Shown here: positions 42,180 through 53,200 of the stretch, in pieces
Layout: the number at the start of each line of letters is the position of its first letter
How positions within the stretch are numbered: position 1 is the first letter of the stretch
Assembly (NCBI GenBank): GCA_037447655.1
Contig: JBBHKE010001618.1
Location: 62,001-126,000 of the forward strand
Length of the DNA stretch: 64,000 nt
Direction: 5' to 3'
Source of the DNA: Zygnema cylindricum
Taxonomy: Eukaryota > Streptophyta > Zygnematophyceae > Zygnematales > Zygnemataceae
Position numbers and translations under genes: made by a program
The notes under the pieces: model-generated
Seen by the model: the letters and a program-made list of their open reading frames with translations, nothing else
What the model was told of the DNA's origin: nothing
Databases searched by the model: none

Positions 42180-44739
42180 TTCAGCAGGGGGTCCATCGGG
42201 CACAGTTTATGAGTTATTTCGCGACGTTTTGCCTCCGGAATCAGGTGCATGAGGTTTTGATGTGTTTTTTCGAGTTTGTTCTCTTATCGCCGGTGGTACT
42301 GTTCCCTCTCGTATATGTGATCTCCTCACGGCCTCCCGCCTTGTAGCTGTAACCAAACCCAATGGGGGAATCCGTCCTATTGCCGTGGGCGAGGTGTTGT
42401 ACCGCTTGGTGGCCCGTGCCATTTGCATCCAACTCCAGCCCGCTTTCCATGATTATTTCTCTCCTCATCAGTTTGGAGTGGCAACCCGGGGAGGTTGTGA
42501 AGCTGTGATCCACGGGATTCGAGCGTTGTTAGATGCCCATCCGGATTATTTAGTACTTCAAGTTGATGTTTCTAATGCTTTCAATACAGTGGATCGTAAC
42601 GCCATTTTTTCCGAGCTTATGGCTGCACCTTCTCCAATTGTCCAGATATTTCCTTTTGTGAGGGCCTTTTATTCTTTGAGCATCAGCCTCTCCTTTTCCA
42701 TTGATGGTGATTTGGTCCCACTTTCTTCCACGACCGGCACTCGTCAGGGCGATCCTCTTGGAGGCCCTTTGTTTGCCCTTGCTCATTACCGGGCCCTTCG
42801 AGCTTCCGCGGCTGCTTTTCCATCTTGCCTCTTCCCTTCAGTTGTGGACGACACACACATTATCGGTCCTTGGGACCAAGTTATACCGGCCTATACCTTT
42901 TTCAAGAATCGTTTGGCCGAACTCAATCTTTCTGTCCAACCCACTAAGTGTGTTGTGTGGTCCCCCAGTGCTTTTCCTCCCTCTTTCATTCCACCTCCTG
43001 GTTTTCAGACTCCTCCTCCATCCGAAGGCATTCGGGTGCTAGGTTGCCCTCTCGGTTCTGATCTATACATCAAGCAATTTCTTGATTCTGCTCTTCAGAC
43101 AGATTTGTCCCATGTGGATGACCTTCCTAACCTTTCCGATCCCCAAGTGGCTTTTGCACTTTTAACCAGGTGTTTCCCCCATCGCCCCTCCTACCTTACT
43201 CGTACTTCCCCTCCCACTCCTACTTTTGTGTCGTCCCTTTCTGCATTTGACGATCGGCTCATGGACGTGCTTCATTCTTTGTTAGGTCGTGGGGCTTTTG
43301 ATCGTGAGTCTGGGCCTGCAGCCCGTATCCAGGCCAGTCTTCCAGTCTCTGCATGTGGTTTGGGTTTACTGTCGACGGCCCGTGTTGCCCCCGCTGCCTA
43401 TTTGGGAAGTTGGTGCCTTGTTGCCTCCACTATTGTCTCTCGTTTTTTGGCTGGGGACACTCCTATTCTTGCTACTGTGGTACCCCGAGTTTCGGACGGT
43501 GTGCTCGCCTTCCAGCGGTCCCTTCTCGATGCATCTCGTTCTCTTCCTCCTGCTGCTATCGCGGATATGCCAGTTCTCTCCACTCTTGTTTCAACATCAG
43601 TTGCACGTGTTCAGGAATCCATTTCTGATAAGGTTGTCGCCACTATTAAGTCTGAGTTTATCGAGGCGCTTCCTTCTGATACTTCGCGTGCACGCTTTCT
43701 TTTCTGTGGCGGACCGGGTTCCGAAACTTGGCTATTGGCTATCCCTATCTTATCTACTCTCCGATTCACCCCGGCTCAATTCACCACGGCCCTTAGGTTT
43801 CGGCTTGGCCTCCCTCACCCACCTTTGCTTGGCTCGCTTGTTTGCTCTTGTGACCACGTTATTGATCCCGACGGCATTCATTTGCTTCGTTGCTCCCACG
43901 GAGGCGAGTTGATTCAGGCGCACGACACGATTCGAGACACCATTGCTACTATCGCTTCCGAGGGAGGATATTCTGTCCGTCGGGAAGTTTCCCACATTAT
44001 TCCTTCCCGTCGGATTGACATTGTATTACTTGATGGTGCGCGTCGTACATTCGGTGACGTTGTTTTGGCAAACCCTACTTCTGATACTGTTGTTAGTCGG
44101 GCAGCTCGACATGTGGGCGTGGCCGCACGCGACGCGGCTAGGAGGAAGGAGCGTGATTATGCCCATCGCGATGCTATGGATGGTTTCATTCCGATGGCGG
44201 TGGAGATATTTGGTTGTTTGGGTGTGGCTTTGGACGAGTTTCTCCGTGCTTGTGGTCGGCGTTCGTTTGAGCGGCGGGGACCTGGGAGCCCTTCAGTTTC
44301 AGTACTTACTTCTTTTTACCGTCAACGTTTATCAGTGGCCCTTCAGCGAGTGCAGGCTTCTATCCTCCTTGGATCGTCTATTGCGGCTATGGATCGTCGA
44401 CGTGTCCCGGAACTCCCGCCTCGTGCTCCTCCGGGGTTCGGGGACTTACGTGGTTGCTTTGCATAGATTTTTAGTTATGTTAGGGTTTTGTTGTTAGGTG
44501 TTAGCTTTTTCTTTTGGTGTTTTGTTTGTTGTTTTTTGCTTTTTTGGGTGTTTTCCGTCTACTAGTTGTCATTTTGTGGTTTCGTTGCTTTTGCCTTGCT
44601 TATCGTTTTTGTTTTTTCCCCCAACATATAGTTTTTCAATTTTTGCCGTGCTACTTCTCTTTTGTTCCCCATGAACTTAGATGGTTTACCATCGCGCTTT
44701 TTAATAAAGTCAGCCCATTTTTTTTTTTTTTTTTTTTTT
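42180..44739 (+). mobile_element. R2-like LINE (restriction-like endonuclease type), near full ORF
   Basis: One ORF plus a 3' UTR that ends AATAAAGTCAGCCCA and a run of more than 20 Ts. The 5' end appears truncated: coding similarity begins at about 42190, inside the protein. It is inserted in the arm of E2. The minus-strand fragment at 40876-41655 is a nearly identical sibling, so the family moved recently. Confidence 0.8.
42190..44466 (+). pseudogene. LINE reverse transcriptase with C-terminal nuclease domain
   Basis: Open for 734 codons from about 42262. The same frame continues upstream (GGPSGTVYELFRDVLPPESG) across one TGA (42250-42252). RT blocks: NGGIRPIAVGEVLYRLVAR, motif A LQVDVSNAFN, motif B TRQGDPLGGPLFALAH, motif C SVVDDTHI with both aspartates. 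Near residue 540 a zinc-type cluster C-S-C-x9-H-x3-C precedes RRIDIVLLDG...FGDVV, the pattern of the CCHC plus restriction-like endonuclease of R2-type LINEs. Product: nicks target DNA and primes reverse transcription there. The final tract PELPPRAPPGFG is short and basic-proline rich. Only the TGA and the missing N-terminus argue against activity. Confidence 0.85.
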
Positions 44740-45180
44740 TTACTTTAGACGGTTATTATTTTGAGATTTTCAGGGTACATTTTCGTATGTTTCCGTATAT
44801 TTCATCTGTACGAAATTACATCCTTTGTACATATGTGTACGTTATCCGTATATTATGGTACTTTTAGGGTTATTGAATGGGGGATTTTAGGGTGTTTAGG
44901 GTACTTCCCGTGCATTTCGTATATTCCGGTAAACTACAGTACAACCTCCTTAGTTATCCGTACTCTTAGGTTTTTTAGGGTGCACCTTTCGTACAGTGCC
45001 GTACATTTCCGTATATTTCTCATACGTTCTAGGATTTTTTTTAGGATTTATTAGGGTTAACGGGACGATTTCCGTACGTTTTAGTACATCGTACAGCGAA
45101 AATAACGAATGGTATGAAAGTAACGAATACTACGTAGTTTTCGGAAAAAAGTCAAAATTCGTACGAATGGGACAACTATG

Positions 45181-45663
45181 TTCTATACACACATATCTAT
45201 TCGGTAAATCAATGCCCGTTACACGAGCATGGACCGTGTACTGTTTATCGCGCCCGTCCGTCACAAGAGCATGAACTTTGCCGTGTTTGTCATGCCCGTT
45301 ACGTATCTTGTCATACAGACTTTTTCGTACAGTTTTGTACAGTTTTGTACAGACGTGCAGACAGACAAACTCTGACCACAAACAGCAGACTTTTCCGTAC
45401 AGACGTGCAAACAGACAAACTTTGTCCACAAACAGCGCAACAGAGCAGACAACCGAAGGTTCTTAACTTTTTTTAGGGATGACAAGATCTGGAATATATC
45501 TTCCCGCCCCACAAAATGTCAATTCGTAAGATACTTATGACGGTTATCAACTCGGTTTCTGCGCTTCGCAACCATTCTCTTCTTTGAAAACTATCTCTCT
45601 CTCTCTCTCCCTGCCGAGACGAAATCTTTCTTTCGTTTGACTTTCCAACCAGCCTAGCACTGA
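45181..45663 (+). promoter_or_regulatory. Probable upstream region of the lectin kinase gene
   Basis: Contains a 45-bp imperfect tandem duplication (45350-45436, GACGTGCA(G/A)ACAGACAAACT) and a CT microsatellite (45592-45617) before the ATG at 45664. CT tracts are common in plant 5' leaders. No TATA box or start site can be fixed by eye. Confidence 0.35.
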
Positions 45664-45772
45664 ATGGAGTCCTACCGGCCGTCCCTGCAACTTTATCGCG
45701 TAAAGGATGGCGCCTCCCTCCCTCTCTCTCTCTCTCTCCTCTTTCTGTTCCTTCCAGTCATCGCAGGATCAG
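45664..45772 (+). CDS. Lectin receptor kinase exon 1 (signal peptide)
   Basis: 37 residues with a strongly hydrophobic core. The only donor that gives the right phase for exon 2 is CAG|GCGAGT, a GC donor with otherwise consensus sequence. That makes intron 1 (45773-48503) a GC-AG intron of 2.7 kb. Confidence 0.65.
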
Positions 45773-46245
45773 GCGAGTTTTATACCAGTGGAAATCTTGG
45801 ATCCCACAAACCCTTCAAAATGTATTTTTTACCTCATAATTGTATTGAAATTGTCATCAAATGTGGGCGAAACACCTCCATAGAAACTATAATTTTAACC
45901 GAGTGACCTCAACGCCGATTAACTCGAAACCGTGTTAATGGCACTACTTCTAGTCCAACTTTTGTTTTCTTTCGTCTGCTGTGTGTTTATTTTTTGGCGA
46001 AATTAGATTAGATTAGATGAAATTATTTAGGGAAAGAGAGTAATATTTTCCTTTTCTTTATTTTTTGAAGTCCCACATTCAAAAAACATTTTCGCAAATC
46101 GTGCAACCACATTTTTGTTGAAGTACAATTTCAGTTTTGTAATTAGAAAAGCGTACTTTTTTAACCTATACTTTAATGTGCATGCTTATTTCCATGTGGT
46201 ACTGTTGTTTTCCATTTGTTTTACGTCGGTTCGTGTAAATCTATT

Positions 46246-47375
46246 GTTATTGTACGGATACCTTTATAAGTAGACACTTAGGAGTCGCGCTTGTAGTTTA
46301 CCGAACAATTATTTTGTTGCTCTTATCCGTAGGATATTTTCAAGGACTAAAGATTATTTGTACGGTGAAATGTACATTCAAATTCATTATTGTCTATTGG
46401 TCGGTTCTTTCGTTATAGATTCCATTTATTTTTTCCTTTCTACCTTTCTGGATTCTTTCCTAATTCCATCATTTTCGGTATTGGAGGATTCCTCGGTTTG
46501 TTGGAGCACCCGAAGTTGGTCCTCCGAAAATCCCTTCACATCCCATTTTTGACCTCCAACCGCCATTCCTAATTAATCTTTCACTATTTTGGAGGTCTCC
46601 TCAGATTGTTATTGTACTTGCATTTTGGTCTTTGAAGATCACTCGACAATCTATTTTGACATTCATCCGTCATCCTACCCTTGTGGAGACATTTTTTATT
46701 CATCGGAGCATTAGATTCGTTAGTTTCTTTCCAAATTTCTTCGATCTTCCATTTTTTTTCACTCCACCAATGACTGTACCTTAGTCCTTCCTGTGACCCT
46801 TACATTTCCCTTCTCTTCTTTTTCTTTTTCTTTTTCTCTTTTTTTTCCATTTTTATTTTTTGCATTTGTTCCTAATTATACTTTTGATTATTTTCCTTTT
46901 TTTATCTGACCTTTATTGTCAATTATTTCCTCTCACTGTTTTTCTCTCTTGTCAATATTCCTCTAAGACCATTCGTAATGGAAGAGCTCTATCTTTTTTA
47001 CTCTCACACATTTACAAAGATTAAGAGATTACTTTTTTCCATTCTTTCTTGCTTGTTTCTTTTCCTCTTTCATTATTCATTTCCACTACTAGAAATGCGA
47101 GCAAGGGAGTATTGGCATACATTTCAAGTTGTGAAACTACGTATTTGCCATCCCTATTTTACATCCACCTTTCTATTTTGTATATTTATTGTTTGTGTAC
47201 GGATACCCATACTCTGTCAAGGCACATTTTGCAATCATTGTATTACCAAGTAATGATTCTGTCGCTCTCATCTGTCCCACTATTTCACGGACTATAGATT
47301 ATTTCTACGGTGAAATGTATATTTACATTAATTATTGTCAATTGTTTGATTCTTTCGTTATAGATTCCATAAATA
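46246..47375 (+). repeat. Direct duplication inside intron 1
   Basis: 46246-46430 and 47195-47375 are imperfect direct copies: GTACGGATACC, then GACTA..GATTATTT.TACGGTGAAATGTA, then TTCTTTCGTTATAGATTCCAT. The rest of intron 1 is T-rich and holds nothing I recognise. Confidence 0.65.
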
Positions 47376-48503
47376 GAACATTCATTTATACCTTTTTGTC
47401 TCTTGCGGCTTCAATTTTCTTGTATATACAGTGGAATTGGTCCACTCTAAATCTAAAGCGAGATTTAGTACTTAATTTGTTCATTCTGTGCATCCAATTT
47501 ACCAATTATAATGAGAAGACATTTTCTCTCTTTAGCTCCTCTTTCATGTTTTTAGTTTTGACTTGTCTCCTATTTATTTGCTTCCAATTCGTCCTTTACC
47601 ATGATTCTTCTTTCTTTTGTCTTTGAAAATTCCTTTGATGTCTATCTCCTTTGCCCACCAGCCTTTGCCTTCAAGACTTTTGACCTTTTGCTGATTTGTT
47701 CTTAGTAATGTAACGAGTCGCAGGCCTAATGGTAATTCGATCAGACTAAAGGTTTTAAACGTCTTTTTCTTTTCGAAGCAGGCACATACCGTAAATAAGG
47801 TTTTTGACATGCATAACGATTACGTGAACACATTAACGTACAACGTTGAAACTATGATAGTATCGCAACCACTACACTAAACATGTCATAACGCCTTCCG
47901 CCAATCTAATCAACTTCAACATCGACCTATTCTCAATTCACATCAACCTCAACTTGTAGTTCAAAGATGCAGTTTCCTATACGCTAAATTACTTAATTTT
48001 AATGTGGTGCAACTCGCACTACAAAGTTGTAGTACCGTATGCTTTACACTAAATTTTAAGCCTGAAAGTTATAGGACAAAGACATACATTCCTACATTTG
48101 TAAATATAGTATAGTTTATTTCTGAACCCCTCCAAAGATTAAAGTGCGTCGTTTCATCATTTTAGAAGCAAACTCAATTTATTCAAGATATTGATATTGT
48201 CTTACCTTTCAATGTTACGAATTTCACATGGGCAAATAAATTTGTAAGACCTTTATCCAATTCAGGTGACTTTTAGTCAAAAAAACTTGAGTTCACCAAC
48301 TTCAACTAATAACTTTACGGAGATCTACCTGGTGTTGTATGGATTAGGGCACTCATGGTAGTAGTCTCATCGATAGTTGAACCTCTGATAGACTATGTAC
48401 TTGATAATATGGGTGTACAACACCATGTATGTTTGTATCTACCTTGCACTTATCCATTTCCCTTGCTTTTGGTGTTGTACGTTCAACAATTTACATCCAT
48501 CAG

Positions 48504-49244
48504 GTTCCGCAGTCAACACAGCATTCAATTTTTCGGATTTTGATGATCCTTCAAATCTTACCTTAAGGGGATCTTCTCAAATTTATTCCTCCCGGATACA
48601 AATTACAAATGGAAGCAATGATGCTTGGCAAACCGGAAATACATTCTACAAAAATCTGGTTCCCCTTCTTCAAGACAGTGCCACTGATGGTTGTCAAGCA
48701 GCTTCACTTAATGTGCAATTCTCTTTCAGTATCTACAACGAGAGCCTTAAATGCCATGGCGATGGCCTGTCCTTCAACTTTTTTGGTTCGAACATAGACT
48801 TCTCTCAATTGGAAGGGTATGGTGAAACATTAGGACTGAATTATAGCGGTCCTACTGCTGGTAGTCTTACCATTGTTTTTGATACCTATGCGAACTTAAA
48901 CGAGCCTTTAAATAGGTTTGTAGGCATACGTGAAAATTTTACACAAGCACCTGTGTTAAAGAGTCCGACACCTATTTTGGATGATTTTAGTGGGTCCCTC
49001 AAGTAAGCCTGGGTGGAATATAATGGTACAAGTCACATCTTAAAAGTTTACCTAAACACTGAGGATTCAAAGCAAGAACCGCCTTTGCTAACCTACGAAA
49101 AATCTCTTTGCGATTTTTTGAGGCCAACTTCCTGTGCCGCTTGCCAATTGCTTACTGAGGCATATATTGGATTCACAGCCTCAACTGCGGTTTGTGGCGA
49201 CACTCATGAGATTCGCACTTGGAACTTTGAAAGCGGTTTCCAAG
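48504..49244 (+). pseudogene. Lectin receptor kinase exon 2 (legume-lectin domain)
   Basis: Encodes AFNFSDFDDPSNLTLRGSSQ, HGDGLSFNFFGSN, SLTIVFDTYANLN and, after TAA at 49004, AWVEYNGTSHILKVYLN and TWNFESGFQ. The frame is otherwise open across the stop. Several N-glycosylation sequons (NLT, NYS, NGT, NFT) fit an extracellular domain. Confidence 0.85.
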
Positions 49245-50198
49245 GTATTTTATGAAAGCTCCTTTTCCTCTTAAACTATTAGAAGTCATTCCTAGGTGAA
49301 CTTAATCGCATAGGTAGTTGGCCACCCAAACTATTTTTTTTGTCGGAATTTCCTAACGCTTTTCCTAACGCAGCACAGATGGCAGATTATTCTTGTGAAT
49401 TTCCCTATGTTTCATAAATTATTTAGCAAAGAATTATGTCAGTTTTTTTGCAACGAAATCAACCAGACTTCTGTGATTTAAGATTCATAAGACCATGGAT
49501 GTGAAGTTACTAACCATTTGAAATTATCACCTTTGATAAGTTTTTTATGTAGACCACTGGAAAATTTTCAAACTTGTGTATCTCAGCCCCTCTGTTGAGT
49601 AGAGATCCTATTTGAATTAAATAATCAAACTTGTGGCAGTCAGAATAAATGACAGTGGTATGAAGCCAACGCCGGCTTATTATATAACGTATGTTTGGGG
49701 GAAATGTCACATAGTGTCTAAGAGATCAAAAAGTGAAAACATAAGAAAGCTTTACCGTTCACGGTTATTAAAGTAAGTGGATTACTAGCGTTTTTCGAAA
49801 TCGCTACACTAAATTATGCTTTACAACGTGGCTCATTATGGGCAGCTTGACTACTTAGTGCTCTTATCACTATTTTATGATTTCGGGTCAAACAAGCATT
49901 GTCAAGAACTAGAGTGATTAACTCCAAGAACGGCGAGTGGAGTAGCTTTTGGGCGTTGGTATTGAAAAAAATGTTGGAACAAAGTATGACTACCATAATT
50001 TTGAGTTTTGGTTCCGAACTTAATATGTTCCTTGTCCAATTGGCAGTTTATATTCTACAATATATTTTGTTTTCAAGGAGAGTGAGGCTGAAGAGAGCAA
50101 CTTGTGTTATATTAGTTGAAGAACTTTATAATCTAAATAGGTTTAGAAGCAAATGACGAATCTATTTTCAGTAACTTTTTGTTTTTTGAATCTTTCAG

Positions 50199-50291
50199 AG
50201 ATTTTGCCACCACCTCCACCGCCACCTCCACCTCCACCTCCACCTCCACCTCCACCTCCACCTCCACCTCCACCTCCACCTCCTTCTAAAG
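50199..50291 (+). CDS. Lectin receptor kinase exon 3 (poly-proline hinge)
   Basis: Almost entirely a (CCACCT)n microsatellite coding 26 consecutive prolines between E-I-L and S-K. Flanked by TTTCAG| and |GTAAAT, with matching phases. Confidence 0.8.
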
Positions 50292-53200
50292 GTAAATCCT
50301 AAAGTGGAAATCAGTATAGGTAAATCCTAAAGGTAAATCAGCTTTTGTTCAGTGCTCACACTTTACTTTTAATTTAACTAAAAAATTGGTGAGCAGCATA
50401 ACCACAGCAATAACCTAGAAATTGTTGAATTATGTCGTTTTGTTTTGCTTTATAATCCAACGGAATACACACTCTCTATAGTGAGCATTATTACCACAGA
50501 GTCACAGAGCCTGCAAGTTTTTGGATTATGGATTATCTCATCGGAAGTGCGAGCTTTTGTATTGGTCTGTGGTATGAATCGTCAGATTTTGATTCGAGTT
50601 GTAACCGTACAGTAAAAATGTCAAAAATCATCACGAGGGTTAAGGCTTGGTAAATCATTAGCTTTTGCAATTTCATTTTTTCTCAAAAGCGTGTTTAAGC
50701 CGCTTTTGATATCGGGGTTGGTGCTTGAGAGCCGCTTTTGATATCAGGGTTGGTGCTTGAGGCAATGACACTGATGAGGGTTGGGCTCCATTAGGACCTT
50801 TCCGGTTCATAAAACGCTCTTTTTAAAAAATGCGATACAATGGACTTGCAAAAGCTCAATGACTGGGTTAGCCACGGGAATGGGGTGGAACTGCTAATTT
50901 GTTAACTGCGTCATCTACAAAAAGGGAGAAATTCGGGAACACCTAAACTGCCCTGAATTTATTGAGAAAGTTTATGGGCTGGCGGAAAAAGAAGTTTGCT
51001 TCGCCCAACGTTTAGAGTTAATCCCAAAATAACATTGAGCACCGCAGAAAATCACAACAGGAAAACAATATTTTTACATGTTTTTGCCCTTCCCTTACTT
51101 TTTTTTTCGTTTCCTTTTGTTAGCAACTGCCACGCGAGGAATAATGCATGGCCAAAACTGATGATATGGTTCAGACAATAGAACTATACATCGTTTCATT
51201 TAGCAGAAAGACCATTTTAAAAGATAGAGAAGATTCCTATGGAGCCTATCTCTACTGGCAAGTGTTCATTGAAACGGGGAGCCTTTCGTTAAATTAAAAT
51301 TGTAATGGACCGTATGAGGGGAACGGGCTACAAAAGATAATGCAATGATTATTGTTAAGTATTTTATTGTTGTTGTTAATAGGCTTTGTTTTTTCTTTTT
51401 TACTGATTAAGCAGTTGGCAAATTTTCAGTGTGACAACAATGTTGTGGGATTGCAGCCAAAACAATGGAGTTGCTGGTAATCTTTGTAGCTGATTATCGG
51501 TTAGTAATTTGAGGCACTTAATTTTACTAACCGATCTTAAACAACATACTTAACATTGGCCGACATGTTTGTGCAACATGTGGCAGGCAAAAACATATCC
51601 CTCTTGATTGGATTCATCGCCGGGGCCATTGCGATCGTCATTTCTCTATTAGCCTTCTTAGGCTGTTGCTATTTTCAGCGTTATCGAAGTGAGGATAAAA
51701 ACTTAACATGTGTGTTTTTGTTGAATCATGATGGATTCTGTGAATATAATTTGTATCCATGTCGCTGTTTACTTTAATGTGATTTAAACCCGTGATCATG
51801 GCAGCACATGGAAGACCCATTGACCCTTCAATTCGAATATGCAAAGAAACATATATAAAGCAAAGTTATTTCATTATCTGTGCTGTTTTAAAAGTAAATA
51901 TTTTTCTTTGGTGATTGAGCACAAAGCAAAGAACCAAAAGTGAAACTTCACAATCCCTGAAGATGCCACAAGGCGGTAGCGTAATTGCTTCCTACATTTT
52001 TTTTCTTATTTTTTGTAATGTTTAGATGCATAAAACATATGAGTGGCCTTGAAAAAGCATGAACTAGAGTGGGCTCAATTTTATATCTTTTTCGCTGACA
52101 TCGTTCAACTCCATGAAGTAGCTTCTTAAATTTTTTGAGAGTATCTATGTATATATTATTTTTGACCATACTAGAATGTAAAATAGTATCGTTATTTAAC
52201 TTAACACTGCCTCACATTGCAGTCATTGTCCACATCTGAATGACAGTGGCACAGTGGATGTTGCAAGTGTTCGACCTAAATTTGCGAATTTCCAGAAACT
52301 TCAATACGGAGAATAATGTACACTACCATATTTTATTATTTCAAGATCTATTCTTTGACCGGTTATTGTTTTGTTGTCAGTATGGTGTGTTTCTTGTTTA
52401 TCGTAAATGAATGACAAGTTACAATTTTATACCATATCAGGATTAATTTTTCTACGAATATATTATTTTTTTTGAAAATATTACCAGGTTCTTTTACCAA
52501 AAATATGTAAAAAGGACTGAAGAATAGTTGGTTATTTGTAATTAATATGGTTGAATTCAGAAAAAGGAGTACGTCTTGAAGGACAGCGCGTGCAACGAAT
52601 TTCCCTTTCAGATATCATGGCAGCCACAAAAAACTTTAGTGAAGATAATGTACTTGGAGAAGGAGGCTATGGTACTGTATATGAAGGACTGAGTGAGGAT
52701 GGAGAAAAGTGGGCGGTGAAGAGAGCAATTAATGCCTCCATAGTGAGCTTACAAGCTTTTAAGCAGGAGGTACGAAGATCCAGAAAGAGTGCATGCAAGA
52801 AAGTCAATTTGGATTGTTAAGCGTTCTAGTTTTACACAGAGGAGAATTTGTGAAGTTCAAAAACGCATTTAGTGTCCACAAAATTAGGCCAGAATTTGAA
52901 TGAACCATTTTCCGGTAGCATTCACAGTTTAAGGTCTCCTCAAAAATGTTGATCTTGTTAACACCACTAGTGGTATGGCTGGATGTTCAGGATGGCCTTG
53001 AAACAATTTTTTGACTTAAAGGCGATCATTTCTTTTACTCTATCTGCCGCTTGCACTTTGGGTTGAAGTCACCATCCACTCTTATTGGAAATTTTAGGTT
53101 ATCATGCTTAAGGTTATTGTCGCTGCTGAAGATGAAACAAGTGTCATTGATACATAGTATAAGTGAAATTAACTCTGAACTGAAGATGAGCATTTTGACC

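Larger units (their letters stand above)
41889..45180. mobile_element. CATAG-ended element E2, interrupted by a full LINE
   Basis: Starts CATAGTTGTCCCGTGCGCAT and ends CGAATGGGACAACTATG. The last 440 bp (44740-45180) are the inverted counterpart of 40379-40865. A plus-strand LINE fills about 42180-44739. The 8 bases outside the right end (TTCTATAC) do not match those outside the left (CTTGCAAG), so E2 may have arisen by inverted duplication rather than a clean insertion. Confidence 0.6.
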
